A DNA stretch of 64,000 bases. Origin: Bdellovibrio bacteriovorus (GTDB taxonomy: Bacteria > Bdellovibrionota > Bdellovibrionia > Bdellovibrionales > Bdellovibrionaceae). The translations under genes were made by a program, and so were the position numbers. Below, piece by piece: positions 1 to 9,226 of the stretch. How positions within the stretch are numbered: the first letter of the stretch is position 1; each line of letters starts with the position of its first letter. The notes under the pieces were generated by a model that was given only the letters and a program-made list of their open reading frames with translations, ran no database searches and was not told the origin of the DNA. The stretch covers positions 180,489 through 244,488 of the forward strand of contig NZ_LUKD01000001.1 in the NCBI RefSeq assembly GCF_001592745.1. The letters run 5' to 3'.

Positions 1-1927
1 ATGTCGTAGTTCCCAAGGACGCCGCTACGCCAAAGTTATTTCCACCATTAACAAAAACGCCATCAGCACCTGTTTTCGGCAAATCTGCCGACGCTAACGT
101 TCGGAAAGACGGAGCACCCGTTCCTGAAGTGGGTCCCGCAAATACCGTGTTCTGAGCTTGGTTGGCAAAGTTAGAAGCTCCCACGGAAATAGCCTGACAG
201 ATAAACGTGTCGGTCGCGGATTGATATGTGAGAGTCTGCGAAGATGTACACGCTGAGTTTGCAAAGACTCCACCAAAAGGAGTGATCGTGGCTTTAATAT
301 CATTCAAATTGACAGTACTTAAACGCGTCACCCAAGAAAGATTTCCAGAAGCATCCGTTCCTAAAACTTGATTGGCTGTTCCCACGGCTGTTGGCCACTT
401 TAATACATAGGATGCAGTGACTGCCGTCGGCGCTTGAACCGTGACGGTGTTACTTCCAGAATCACGATACACGGAAGCGCCCACACTGACACTGCCGGCA
501 CTGAAATTTCCGGAGCCGTCGCGTTTAACTATTGTCGATGCTGTATTTAAGTTCGTCGCGGCATTTGCAGCGACTGTCGCCGTATTGATATTGGCCGCTG
601 TAGATCCCCCGACTGAATTGACTGTCGCGGCGACAGATCCAGAACCGCTGGCACTGACATCTCCCGTCAGAGCGGTGATAGTTCCACCCGCGTTATTATC
701 AGAGGAAGGAACCCACTTAGCGCCATCATACTTTAAGAATTGACCATTCGTGGGGGCCACTGAAAAGTCAACGGGCAAGCCTTTGATTTTATCAACGCTC
801 GTAGCACCTTGAGTTCCTGACACGTCTCCAGCTAAACTTCCCGTGAAATTCGTCGCCGTTGTGGCTGTCGTTGCACTCGTTGCGGTTGTTGCCGTGGCGG
901 CACTTCCGACCGTGAGACTTGAAGCATTCGTACATTGCCAACCCGTCGTCACATTCCAAGTTAACAACTGACCGGCAGCACAAGATAAAGGAGCCAACGT
1001 GTCGCCTGTCGAAGAGTCCGTCATCACAAGACGACTTACTCCCGGATTAGCGAATAATTTTGCCGTACTGATCGCCGCATCAGCAATATGGGCCGTTTGC
1101 ACAGCTCCGTTAGCAATACCCGGATTAGGATAAGTTCCAGAAAGCGCGCCACCCGCGGCTCCATTGGGAGGACGAGAGTTAGTGAAACGTGCATCATTCC
1201 CCGCAGCCACCGTTCCGGCCACGGTTCCCACATTCAGCGTAATTTCAGGATTTACCGTATCTGCTGATACCGACAAATAAGGTGAGCTTCCGGCGGACGC
1301 TGTGACGGTTTGAACCGTGCCTCCGCTAGCACCAGAAACTCCAGCACAACCGAATTTTTTAGTTGTTGCGTCCCAAGTTAGGAAGTTCCCTGCAGAACAG
1401 TTAAGATTGTCGTTCACTTCTGTTTTTAAAACGAAATCAGTCGACACATGTGAACCCAGTGTTGCTGCCGAAGCAGCAAAACCAGAAAACGGAACGGAAC
1501 GGATTTCATTGTCTGGCGAAATCGTCTGCCATTGAGCGCCGTCATGAAATTTCACTCTTAAAAAGCGACCGTCTGTCAAACCGGGATTGTACGGCGAGCC
1601 GCCATCACAAGTTAACGCAGCCCCATTGCTGAAAGCATCCAGGATTGTGAATGTCGGAGCCAAAGGATAGCTGTGAGAGGCGCCGATTTTCACATCGAAC
1701 ACACCGTTTGAGTTTGTCATATCGACGTGATTCAGTTGTTCTCGATAAAGGACACAAACTTTATTCGGAGCAAGAATCTCAAATTGAAACGCCACCGCGT
1801 TGTATTCTAAGGGAACTCCAGAACTCTTTACGATGCGTCCTTGATATGTGAGGGCCGCTGGAGCCGCGAATACGGATCCACCGTAAAAGAACAGAGCTAA
1901 TACCAATAACGTTCCTGCCTGTTTCAT
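1..1927 (-). CDS. MAT-type adhesive fibre protein, C-terminus cut off by window edge
   Basis: The reading frame stays open from ATG at 1927 to the window edge, so only the N-terminal ~642 residues are present. It starts with a signal peptide (hydrophobic core LLVLALFFY, cleavage near VFA-A) and then the conserved head shared with the fibre genes at 41851 and 44922: LTYQGRIVKSSGVPLEYN, a VCVLYREQ strand, SNGVFDV, KFHDG and IRSVPFS. After that come low-complexity T/S/A/G modules, including GGALSGTYPNPGIA, the same spacer found in the other two. A module beginning DIKATITPFGGVFA also recurs in both. The head/shaft plan is that of the mosaic adhesive trimer fibres of Bdellovibrio. The variable tip that would define the ligand lies outside the window. 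Likely exported; the prey-recognition role is inferred. Confidence 0.85.
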   Translation of the reverse strand, partial: MKQAGTLLVLALFFYGGSVFAAPAALTYQGRIVKSSGVPLEYNAVAFQFEILAPNKVCVLYREQLNHVDMTNSNGVFDVKIGASHSYPLAPTFTILDAFSNGAALTCDGGSPYNPGLTDGRFLRVKFHDGAQWQTISPDNEIRSVPFSGFAASAATLGSHVSTDFVLKTEVNDNLNCSAGNFLTWDATTKKFGCAGVSGASGGTVQTVTASAGSSPYLSVSADTVNPEITLNVGTVAGTVAAGNDARFTNSRPPNGAAGGALSGTYPNPGIANGAVQTAHIADAAISTAKLFANPGVSRLVMTDSSTGDTLAPLSCAAGQLLTWNVTTGWQCTNASSLTVGSAATATTATSATTATTATNFTGSLAGDVSGTQGATSVDKIKGLPVDFSVAPTNGQFLKYDGAKWVPSSDNNAGGTITALTGDVSASGSGSVAATVNSVGGSTAANINTATVAANAATNLNTASTIVKRDGSGNFSAGSVSVGASVYRDSGSNTVTVQAPTAVTASYVLKWPTAVGTANQVLGTDASGNLSWVTRLSTVNLNDIKATITPFGGVFANSACTSSQTLTYQSATDTFICQAISVGASNFANQAQNTVFAGPTSGTGAPSFRTLASADLPKTGADGVFVNGGNNFGVAASLGTTT

Positions 1928-2034
1928 ACTTATCTTGTCGGAATCTTGATAAGGAAACCTTAGTTACAATATGGGAATACTTGGGTTCTTCGCTTTATAA
2001 ATTGAATGTGAGATGGAAACTGCTGGAACCGGAC

Positions 2035-2068
2035 TTCCCCTCTAAAAATTACCATTTTCAGAGGGGAA
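2035..2068. terminator. Possible terminator hairpin between the fibre and ferroportin genes
   Basis: Arms TTCCCCTCT (2035-2043) and AGAGGGGAA (2060-2068) pair perfectly, and the loop itself contains AAAAT/ATTTT. The hairpin sits six bases beyond the ferroportin stop codon. No T-run follows on either side, so intrinsic termination is only a guess. Confidence 0.35.
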
Positions 2069-2074
2069 ATCATA

Positions 2075-3388
2075 CTAATGAATGGATTCCCTTTGCGAGG
2101 ACGACCACTTTAAAAAAACAATATTGGCTAGCAGAACAGCTCCCAAAGAAGCATAGACGAGAAACTTGAAATCCTCCGAGCTAGGAAGCAAACTTCCTGC
2201 ACCAAAAAGTATCAGGGTTGCCATCGTCGTTGTAAGATGACTGAAGGAGTTCAACTCTCCCCGTTTTCCCTCGGGAATCATTCTTTGTCGAAGTTCAAAT
2301 TCTCCATTGGAAAAACCGTAAAGGCCAATACGCGAAAGAAGGATACAGGCCAAGAAGATGTAAATGCTCCACGAGGTCCCCAGGGAAAATGCAAAGATCC
2401 CGCAAATTAAAGTCAGCCCTTGAAATCCTAAATGAATTTTCGAACTTTCAATGAGTCCCGTTTTCCTAACGAGCCAAGGAAACGTCAAAGTCGAGATCAG
2501 ACCGAAAATGGCGCCCAAACCTCTAAACAAACCAATCTCTGCTTCGGGTAATGACATTCGGTCTTTCAAGTATCCGGCAAGAAGAACGCCGTGAGGACTC
2601 AATACCGACAACCATAGCAACGCATAACTGAAGATCAGCCAGAAAATGGGGTTCGCTATAGATTCCTTGATGTTGAACTGAAAAAGTTCCTTCCAAGACT
2701 TTACTGAACTCACTTCCTTTAATTTCAGTCTTGATTTTTGAACAACCCCAATAAGAAGAATATACTCTGGAACGAAAGAAATAAGATTCCACAAAGCGAT
2801 TAGCAAGAGTCCATAGTGATGGCTGTAAATGGAACTCAAAGTAAAAATAGCCCCCGCCAGAATAGGAGCCCCCACTTCCGTTCCCAAGTCAATTCGACGA
2901 AGCCAGCTATTGAAATCCGTCAGTTTTTCCGGAGGAACGATAGAAGGAGCCAAATCATTACCGACGGAAATATCTGTAATGACAGAACCTAGTGAAGCCA
3001 TGATTCCAAAAGCCGAAAGCAGCGCGAAAAGAGGAATGGTAAGAGGGCTGTGAATTTGAATTGCAACCGCGCCGTGCACGACCTCGTCTAATACGAAAAA
3101 GGTCATCACTCCCCCCAAGACGGCGAAGAACTGAATCCACACTCCAGTCTTGATAATGCGCACTCTTTGATTGGCGTCGATCCATCGTCCTATCCAGGGA
3201 GTCAAAAGGAAGCTTCCGATTTTAATGATCAAATAATAAAGAGCGGCGATTTGAATCTTGCCCGGGAATACATGAAGAAGCGCAAAAGGCATTACAAAGT
3301 CCCACGCTTGATCACCAGATCTGGTTAATAAACGCCCTAACAAAAGTTGATTTTCAGTTTTTAAGATTTTTTTCATCAGTCTTGACAT
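2075..3388 (-). CDS. Ferroportin-family divalent metal exporter (MFS fold)
   Basis: A protein of about 437 residues with 12 hydrophobic segments. Its N-terminus QLLLGRLLTRSGDQAWDF, the middle ITDISVGNDLAPS and FNSWLRRIDLGTEVGAPILAG, and SPHGVLLAGYLKD later on closely match the Bdellovibrio ferroportin homologue studied structurally as a transition-metal transporter. The metal-site Thr and Asp of that protein are present (T22 and D26 with this start). It probably exports Fe2+ or related divalent metals across the inner membrane. The start is set at 3388, just outside the operator and preceded by a G-rich Shine-Dalgarno; ATG at 3376 is an alternative. A longer frame from 3442 would run through the operator and into the neighbouring gene. 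It is divergent from the CsoR-type gene, which probably represses it. Confidence 0.9.
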   Translation of the reverse strand: MSRLMKKILKTENQLLLGRLLTRSGDQAWDFVMPFALLHVFPGKIQIAALYYLIIKIGSFLLTPWIGRWIDANQRVRIIKTGVWIQFFAVLGGVMTFFVLDEVVHGAVAIQIHSPLTIPLFALLSAFGIMASLGSVITDISVGNDLAPSIVPPEKLTDFNSWLRRIDLGTEVGAPILAGAIFTLSSIYSHHYGLLLIALWNLISFVPEYILLIGVVQKSRLKLKEVSSVKSWKELFQFNIKESIANPIFWLIFSYALLWLSVLSPHGVLLAGYLKDRMSLPEAEIGLFRGLGAIFGLISTLTFPWLVRKTGLIESSKIHLGFQGLTLICGIFAFSLGTSWSIYIFLACILLSRIGLYGFSNGEFELRQRMIPEGKRGELNSFSHLTTTMATLILFGAGSLLPSSEDFKFLVYASLGAVLLANIVFLKWSSSQRESIH

Positions 3389-3390
3389 CC

Positions 3391-3409
3391 TATCCCCGGG
3401 GAGGGGATA
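3391..3409. promoter_or_regulatory. Inverted-repeat operator, CsoR/RcnR type
   Basis: TATCCCC (3391-3397), spacer GGGGA, GGGGATA (3403-3409): a perfect 7-5-7 inverted repeat with C/G tracts flanked by A/T. This is the design known for operators of DUF156 repressors. It fills most of the 29-bp gap between the divergent transporter and repressor genes and overlaps the Shine-Dalgarno (GAGGGG) of the repressor, so one bound tetramer could control both genes. Binding is inferred. Confidence 0.65.
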
Positions 3410-3417
3410 TTTAGCAC

Positions 3418-3678
3418 ATGTCACACAAAAAGCAACATACAAGTCACGAAGAAGTCTCTAAAAGATTGAAGCGAGCCAAAGGACATCTTGAAACCGTGAT
3501 CAATATGATTGAAGACGAACGCGAGTGCATTGATGTCGCACGTCAGCTTCATGCCGTTGCTAAAGCCATTGCCGCCGCAAAAAGTGTTTACATCCATGAT
3601 CACATCGAACACTGCTTAGATGGCAATCACAAAGACATAGACCTCGACGAAATCAAAGAAATCACGAAATACATCTAA
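3418..3678 (+). CDS. CsoR/RcnR-family (DUF156) metal-responsive repressor
   Basis: 86-residue all-helical protein with the family core (SKRLKRAKGHLETVINMI, then ECIDVARQLHAVAKAI). Potential metal ligands are C37, H62 and C66, which match the Cys-His-Cys spacing (25 and 29 residues) of copper-type CsoR. H60 and H65 flank them, and the N-terminal MSH recalls H3 of the nickel/cobalt sensor RcnR. The metal is therefore uncertain. Its divergent partner is a ferroportin, not a CopA-type ATPase, so iron, cobalt, nickel or manganese are all possible. It probably autoregulates through the operator at 3391-3409. Family assignment is firm, ligand is not. Confidence 0.9.
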   Translation: MSHKKQHTSHEEVSKRLKRAKGHLETVINMIEDERECIDVARQLHAVAKAIAAAKSVYIHDHIEHCLDGNHKDIDLDEIKEITKYI

Positions 3679-3733
3679 GTGAATCATGGTCTTGAGCATT
3701 TTTGAGTGGTTGGCTCATACTCCAAAGAAATAT

Positions 3734-4294
3734 CTATCCGCCCTCAACCCAATTTATTGGGCGAGCTTTGAAAAAAGCTTTATTCTTCAACTGAATCTTC
3801 TTCAATTTATCTGGGAATTCTGTACGAATTAACTCCTGATACTCCTGTATGGAGGTTGCCTCTGCTCCATCAAGGCTGACAGCCCCGGAGTAGATTAAAA
3901 CAAGCTCAATGGCGGTCTCATTTCCCGCCCTTAACAAAGGCCGAAGTTTTTCATCAGTTGCGCTTCCGGTAGTGTAAGAGCAGTTCTCAAAACGTGTTTT
4001 TCTTCCGCAGAAATCCGCAGCGCCTTCGAACAAACTTATATTGCTCGTACTGATTGGGCGTTTCCGCTTTACGCTCAATTTTTTAATTCTTTCCGTAACA
4101 AGCTTTCCGTCCTTTGCTAAGCCCGACTTAAGATATTTCAGATAAAGACTTATTATTTCACGTTCTTCTTTATCATCTATGACTTCTAAATGATTTTGAA
4201 CGTCGTCATAAAGTAGCATGAATTTTGATTCAGCCATTGCAACCTGGGAAGCAAACGATAGCGCCGTAAAAATAGTTATCTTTATAAAACTCAT
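3734..4294 (-). CDS. Exported hypothetical protein
   Basis: 186 residues. A signal peptide is clear (MSFIKITIFTALSFASQVAMA, cleavage after AMA). The mature part is mixed charged and helical with two cysteines close together (FCGRKTRFENC), possibly a disulphide. No family recognised. The start codon directly abuts the stop codon of the upstream pilin-like gene at 4295, so the two are co-translated, and a joint role in the periplasm is likely but unknown. Confidence 0.75.
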   Translation of the reverse strand: MSFIKITIFTALSFASQVAMAESKFMLLYDDVQNHLEVIDDKEEREIISLYLKYLKSGLAKDGKLVTERIKKLSVKRKRPISTSNISLFEGAADFCGRKTRFENCSYTTGSATDEKLRPLLRAGNETAIELVLIYSGAVSLDGAEATSIQEYQELIRTEFPDKLKKIQLKNKAFFKARPINWVEGG

Positions 4295-4723
4295 TTACCT
4301 ACTGCCTTTGACAAGTATGTTTACCCGCGTTAGATCTTCACCATTGCGCGTTTTCCAAAACAAAATATCTCCGTCATCTTGTTCAAATGAAATCAACAAT
4401 TGATACTGATCATCCGACACGAAAGGAAAATCCTCTTCTGCAACCTGTTGTCGCAGCTGTGATGGAAGCTCATCTGCACTTAAATAAAATACTGAGCGAA
4501 GTTTACCTTCTGGTTTAAATCCTAACTGCTCTCTGTCATTTGTGTACTTGGAATAGATGTTACGATACGCCTCTAAGGAGTAAGTCAAACTTTTAAGATT
4601 CGCCTGCATTTCTGAATAGCGGGCCTGCTGTATCTTTTCCTTTACAACGAACAAACCACCAACAATCAACGCTACCACAGAACATTTCAAAAAATAGTTT
4701 AAGATTTTATGAAAGACTGACAT
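4295..4723 (-). CDS. Pilin-like membrane-anchored protein
   Basis: The frame opens at 4807, but ATG at 4723 (MSVFHKIL) gives a compact 142-residue protein with one N-terminal membrane helix (VVALIVGGLFVV) and is preferred. The following segment (QANLKSLTYSLEAYRNIYSKY, then NDREQLGFKPEGK) resembles the helix and first loop of deltaproteobacterial type IV pilin-like proteins, where a Tyr-rich helix is followed by a short 'LGFKPEGK' turn. However, there is no G/FTLIE prepilin peptidase site, so it would stay membrane-anchored. First gene of a two-gene operon with the exported protein ending at 3734. Confidence 0.6.
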   Translation of the reverse strand: MSVFHKILNYFLKCSVVALIVGGLFVVKEKIQQARYSEMQANLKSLTYSLEAYRNIYSKYTNDREQLGFKPEGKLRSVFYLSADELPSQLRQQVAEEDFPFVSDDQYQLLISFEQDDGDILFWKTRNGEDLTRVNILVKGSR

Positions 4724-4825
4724 TCCTTTATTGTACGGACTCACATAGACTAAACAATGTTTATATTTAAATTTCTCATTAAATGAAAGCAGTGGCTTCT
4801 CGTGCACTTTTCGCCGATGTTTATC

Positions 4826-4990
4826 TCATTCTGATGTACGATTCTTATCTTTTTGATTCGGATTTGGCTTATCGGAAATCTTACTTGTTGAGCGAGGACC
4901 AGGACCGCTGTTCACGTGAACCTCTGGATGTCTTGCTGCTTCTTCTTGTTTTACGTCATCGGCGTCGCGAGATCTTTCTTTTGAGCTCAT
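4826..4990 (-). CDS. Small hydrophilic protein (54 aa)
   Basis: An excellent Shine-Dalgarno (GGAGGATTT) directly precedes ATG at 4990, which is why this start is preferred over the upstream ATG at 5086. The product is highly charged and Ser/Asn/Pro rich (SSKERSRDADDVKQEE... NPNQKDKNRTSE), with no hydrophobic stretch, and is probably disordered. No family recognised. It stands alone between the pilin-like operon and the delta-60 lipoprotein. The good ribosome site argues that it is real. Confidence 0.55.
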   Translation of the reverse strand: MSSKERSRDADDVKQEEAARHPEVHVNSGPGPRSTSKISDKPNPNQKDKNRTSE

Positions 4991-5153
4991 AAATCCTCCA
5001 TGATGAATGCAATTCTCGCACAATGAATGACGACAAAAAACTTTTGATTCAGGGTCTTGTGACGTTGCACTGTTAGAAGGGCTCAAGAAAGCAAATCGTT
5101 TTTGATTATGACGAAGAACAAACGCATTAAGGTCGTTCCCGACCTTTTGTTAG

Positions 5154-7868
5154 TTACTCGAACTTCACGACTATATTTCTCTGCAGTCTACTATCCTCTG
5201 CTTTTACACCTGGAAGAAGTACCACGGCACCTTCTGACCACGAATGCACTCGAACGGTTTCAGCAACATAGTATTCTGTAGAAAGTGTGTTAATAGCACC
5301 TGTGCCTTTGATCGATCCTGCTTCAGTGATTTGCGCATATCCTACTTGCAGATCAGTCACTCCAACAGTTAAGTCCGAATTCATAAGATAGGTAAAAAAG
5401 CGAAGATTGTCGTTTTCATCAAAACTGATATCAGAATAGGTCGGAGATTTTCCTGGGAAAAGTGTTGTAGGAAGTTCGAGACCGCCGACGGAATTAAAGC
5501 TTGTATCTAGGACACCACTGTCATTAATTCTTGTAATATAAGTTCCTAGCGACGTCGGTGAAGTCAATATAAGGATCGGCATCACAACACGGTCCTTACT
5601 ATCCATCTGGAAAGAGGTGGTCCCCATCAACGCCATAAAGTTCGGATCTAAAATTGAACTATTCCACTCCCCGTTCGTTCCGTATGTGGAATCCAAAACT
5701 CCAGCGGTTGTTAGTCGGAGCAACGTTATTGGAGGCAAAGATGACGTGAAGGGTCTCAATGGAAAAACACCGGCTACAACAGCTCTCCCTTTAGAATCGA
5801 TAAAGAGATTGAATGGCAAGTACGATTGGTTGACCATGGCATCTAGTTGAACTGAAATAAATTTTCCATCCGTTCCATACGTCGTATCCAGAACTCCGGA
5901 GGAATTTAAACGAGCAACAGCGACACGTGGATACTCGACGTTAGAGATAATCTCTGCAATATAAAGTCCCACATAGATACTGCCGCTTCCATCTACTTTG
6001 ACGTCAATGCTTTTAGTAATTTCAGCAGACTTCGTGGCTAGATACATGCGAGGCTGGTAAGTGTCAAAATCGACGTTGTTTGATCCGGCAAAAGAAGCGT
6101 CGGCAGATCCGCTAGATAAATAACGACGAACGATCAGTCGAGAAACGGCTCCCGTATCATAGACAGCCCCCACAACGACTATTCTTCCCTGTGAATCGAT
6201 GTCAAAAGAACCATACACGACGTCTTGAATAGCCAAATGACCTTGATCCGCAAAGCTCGTATCTAATGAACCCGTTGTTTTGAAGCGGCTGATATAAGCA
6301 ATGTTACCGTCCTCTAAGGCAGAGATCGTCTGCATCACGTAGATGCGGCCTTCTTTATCAATAGAGGTTTTTTGTATTAAACCAGGCAAAGGAGTTAACA
6401 CGCGGAAATCAAAAACTTTGGTCCCCGTGGTGTTGAACGATGCATCCCACGATCCGTTAAGATTGAGCTTCTTCATCCAGGCTTCTGATCTGGGCAGCGT
6501 GGTTGTCGCGTCGTCGTAACTAAGCTCCGCATAGTCGATCACATAAATCGCACTAGCGTCTGCCACCGTGCTTGAACTGTATAAGTAATTGAGATTGAAG
6601 ACGCCATCCCAAGAGAAAATCCCGGCTGTGCCAAAAGTCGCATCAAATGCGCCGCCTGAGGTAAGACGCCACAGAAGGCCTTTTTTAACTGAAGTTCCAT
6701 AATTGCGACCGATTCCAGAGACATAAATATTATTGCTGGCATCGATCCACATTGTATCTGGAGTTTCATAAAAGTTTGCACCGAGCGACGCCGCTGTTCT
6801 AGAGCCCGAAGCTCCGAAAGTGGTATCCGCAGATCCTGCGGAGGTTCGTTTCCAAACGATAAAGTCGCCACTGCTGGAGGTGCCTGTATGTCCCGCGACT
6901 AGAATACTTCCATCTGCAAGAACCAAAACACTGCGTGCGTGCGATTCGGATCCTGAAAGAATGCTGATTCCATTTGTTCCGAAGGTGGCATCCAGGTTTC
7001 CGTTTAATTCAATTTTCCAAAGCTGGGCTTGATCGTTGGCACTCATCCCTGCAGCCGTTCCCCGGTAGCCCGCGATGAGCGCTCGCGTCCCCCCATCACT
7101 GAAGGCAAGATCATAGCCACCTGAAAATCCGGAGGTGACTCCACCACTCACTGTTCCCCCAAGGACCAGCTCTCCACTTCCCGCCAAAGAGGTATCTAGA
7201 TCACCATCATCATTAAAACGCCACACCATCGCGCGAGTACTGCTTGTGCTTGTATCGACAATGCGCGAGCCGACGACCCAAATACGCTCTGACAAGTCCA
7301 CGTGTATTTTTCGCGGCAGAACTTGGCCATCGTATTCGATAGAAGCCTTCCCTTGATCTGCGAAAGAGGTATCAAGAGCTCCGGTACTTAGAAAGCGATA
7401 GAGGTTTAAGTTTGTAACGTCTTGGGGACCCAATCCCGAACTGTTCGAAGCAAAAAGAATACGCCCCATTGAATCAAGAGCAAAAATATAACGAGCTCCC
7501 GGATAGAGGCTGTTACGCAGTCTTTCAATAGCAGGTACAACAACTCCACCGCTACCAAAGCTCGTAACCAAAGACCCGTCTTTATTAAATTTAGAAAAAC
7601 TAAGAGAATCCCCGGAACGCGACACAAATAGAATTTTGCCATTACCGTCTTCGAAAGCAGCCAAGGGCTCTTCTTGCGCATTGAGGTTGTAAGCAATCTG
7701 TCCCGAAAGTTTTTCGTCGGGAGCATAGCTACTGTCTAAAACACCTTTGAATTCGTAAGGAGCTAGCGAATTTGCAGGAGAAAGTTGCACATCAAGACTG
7801 CAACCCAAAAGAATTGTCGAAAAAACCAATCCGAATACTCGCAAAAAAACGTGCCACTGGTACTTCAT
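5154..7868 (-). CDS. Delta-60 repeat beta-propeller lipoprotein
   Basis: 904 residues starting with a lipoprotein signal (FSTILLGC, lipid Cys about residue 23). The rest is built from about a dozen ~55-65-residue repeats with the delta-60 signature: GSLDTSFADQG, GVLDTTYGTDGKF, then DSQGRIVVVG or similar. These repeats, common in deltaproteobacterial secreted proteins, fold as propeller blades. There is no enzymatic motif. It is expected on the outer membrane as a binding or scaffold protein. Monocistronic as far as can be seen; the start is the only ATG with the lipobox at the right distance. Confidence 0.85.
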   Translation of the reverse strand: MKYQWHVFLRVFGLVFSTILLGCSLDVQLSPANSLAPYEFKGVLDSSYAPDEKLSGQIAYNLNAQEEPLAAFEDGNGKILFVSRSGDSLSFSKFNKDGSLVTSFGSGGVVVPAIERLRNSLYPGARYIFALDSMGRILFASNSSGLGPQDVTNLNLYRFLSTGALDTSFADQGKASIEYDGQVLPRKIHVDLSERIWVVGSRIVDTSTSSTRAMVWRFNDDGDLDTSLAGSGELVLGGTVSGGVTSGFSGGYDLAFSDGGTRALIAGYRGTAAGMSANDQAQLWKIELNGNLDATFGTNGISILSGSESHARSVLVLADGSILVAGHTGTSSSGDFIVWKRTSAGSADTTFGASGSRTAASLGANFYETPDTMWIDASNNIYVSGIGRNYGTSVKKGLLWRLTSGGAFDATFGTAGIFSWDGVFNLNYLYSSSTVADASAIYVIDYAELSYDDATTTLPRSEAWMKKLNLNGSWDASFNTTGTKVFDFRVLTPLPGLIQKTSIDKEGRIYVMQTISALEDGNIAYISRFKTTGSLDTSFADQGHLAIQDVVYGSFDIDSQGRIVVVGAVYDTGAVSRLIVRRYLSSGSADASFAGSNNVDFDTYQPRMYLATKSAEITKSIDVKVDGSGSIYVGLYIAEIISNVEYPRVAVARLNSSGVLDTTYGTDGKFISVQLDAMVNQSYLPFNLFIDSKGRAVVAGVFPLRPFTSSLPPITLLRLTTAGVLDSTYGTNGEWNSSILDPNFMALMGTTSFQMDSKDRVVMPILILTSPTSLGTYITRINDSGVLDTSFNSVGGLELPTTLFPGKSPTYSDISFDENDNLRFFTYLMNSDLTVGVTDLQVGYAQITEAGSIKGTGAINTLSTEYYVAETVRVHSWSEGAVVLLPGVKAEDSRLQRNIVVKFE

Positions 7869-8021
7869 ATAAAGTACTTATCGGCTTAAACCGTAAGATT
7901 CTCGATAATTAGACCTTGGTTTGTGCTCCAGAATGTTCGGTAAATCTCAATATGAGACACTCTAGAGAAATAACCTCGAGAGCGCCTAAATGCACCCCAA
8001 GAATGAGGGTGTTATGGGCGA

Positions 8022-8288
8022 CTATTTATTTTTAAATCCCAAAATATCAACGTAAGTAACACCTTTGGCTACGGAAGAAGAAGGTGTGGCACGTTGTCCT
8101 TTGATAAGAATCTTTCCATCTTTGAAAAGTTCTTTGTACTGAGTGCGCGTGATTTCGCGAAGATTCAAATCTTCACTTTGCGCCTTGATGGCAGCAAGAA
8201 GAACAGCATCCAAACGCTTTTCAGATCTATTAAGCTCCAAAACAATGCGGAAGGATTTCGGTGGCTTTGGAGGAATAAAATCTTGCAT
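8022..8288 (-). CDS. Small S4-like RNA-binding domain protein
   Basis: 88 residues from ATG at 8288, preceded by AAAGAAGAA. The segment RLDAVLLAAIKAQ ... ITRTQYKELFKDGKILIKGQ ... PSSSVAKGVTYVDIL follows the S4 domain pattern (R-LD, then SR-Q-LIK-G-V-VNG, then K-G-D-V) of pseudouridine synthases and ribosomal protein S4. Nothing follows it, so it is a freestanding S4 module with a short Pro-rich N-terminus. Possible roles are binding structured RNA such as stalled ribosomes or rRNA. It is divergent from the tRNA-modifying tapT gene, which may be coincidence. Confidence 0.6.
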   Translation of the reverse strand: MQDFIPPKPPKSFRIVLELNRSEKRLDAVLLAAIKAQSEDLNLREITRTQYKELFKDGKILIKGQRATPSSSVAKGVTYVDILGFKNK

Positions 8289-8435
8289 GACAGTTCTTCT
8301 TTCTTTTAACGGTCCGAAGGTTGTAACGATTCCAGGGTAAAAAGGCAACCCCTGGGGGACCTAGACCTCCCCTTTTGAAGATTTTGCGAAGCCCGATCTT
8401 ATGAGACGCTATCAGAGTCACCTGGGAGCAAGCTC

Positions 8436-9173
8436 ATGAACGTGGAAGCCTATTTAGAACAACGAAAACGCCACACCGAAGCCCTGCCAAACTATCGTGA
8501 GCTTTGCACATCTTGCATCCAACCCAAATTTTCCTGCTACTGCCGTCACATTGAACGCTTCCATCCCAACATCGACTTCGTGATCCTAATCCACCCGATC
8601 GAAGTCCGCCGCCGCATCGCAACCGGTCGCATGTCCCATTTATGTTTAGAAGGCTCATTCTTAATTCGAGGCCAAGACTACACGAACGTAGATGAGGTGA
8701 ACCAGATTCTGGCAGATGGAAGTCGCCAGTGTATGATCCTCTATCCAGGCAAAACATCGACGAATCTAACACCATTGAATGCTGAAGAAAGAAAAAATCT
8801 GTTCGATCCATCAAAGAAGTTAACCTTGTTCGTCATCGACGGCACATGGTTAACCGCAAAAAAGATGATGCGACAAAGTCAGAATTTACTGAACCTACCC
8901 CGCATCTGTTTCTCACCAGAAAAACCATCCAACTTCCGCGTGCGCAAGCAACCACATAGCGCCTGCTATTCGACCTTAGAAGCGATTCATCACACGATTG
9001 AGTTACTTGGCGACAGTCAGGGCTTTGATGTTTCTTCGCGAGTCCATGATAGACTACTGCATGTTTTCAATTCGATGGTGGAATTGCAGTTGAGTTTTAT
9101 CAAGAAGGCGGATGAAATTGACAGTCCGAAGCGGTATCGAAAACCGCAACATCTGAAAAGAAACTCAGCTTAA
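8436..9173 (+). CDS. tapT: tRNA-uridine aminocarboxypropyltransferase (DTW domain)
   Basis: 245-residue DTW-domain protein. It has the N-terminal zinc motif (CTSCIQPKFSCYC), the family's eponymous DGTW at about residue 146, and the C-terminal RKQPHSACYSTLEAI segment. Enzymes of this family transfer the 3-amino-3-carboxypropyl group of S-adenosylmethionine to U47 of tRNA (acp3U). ATG at 8436 follows GGGAGCAAGCTC. Length fits the family (about 230). Monocistronic. Confidence 0.88.
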   Translation: MNVEAYLEQRKRHTEALPNYRELCTSCIQPKFSCYCRHIERFHPNIDFVILIHPIEVRRRIATGRMSHLCLEGSFLIRGQDYTNVDEVNQILADGSRQCMILYPGKTSTNLTPLNAEERKNLFDPSKKLTLFVIDGTWLTAKKMMRQSQNLLNLPRICFSPEKPSNFRVRKQPHSACYSTLEAIHHTIELLGDSQGFDVSSRVHDRLLHVFNSMVELQLSFIKKADEIDSPKRYRKPQHLKRNSA

Positions 9174-9226
9174 CACTTTAAAAACTAGCCTTTACCATAC
9201 ATAGATATCTGTTTACAGTTGCACAT

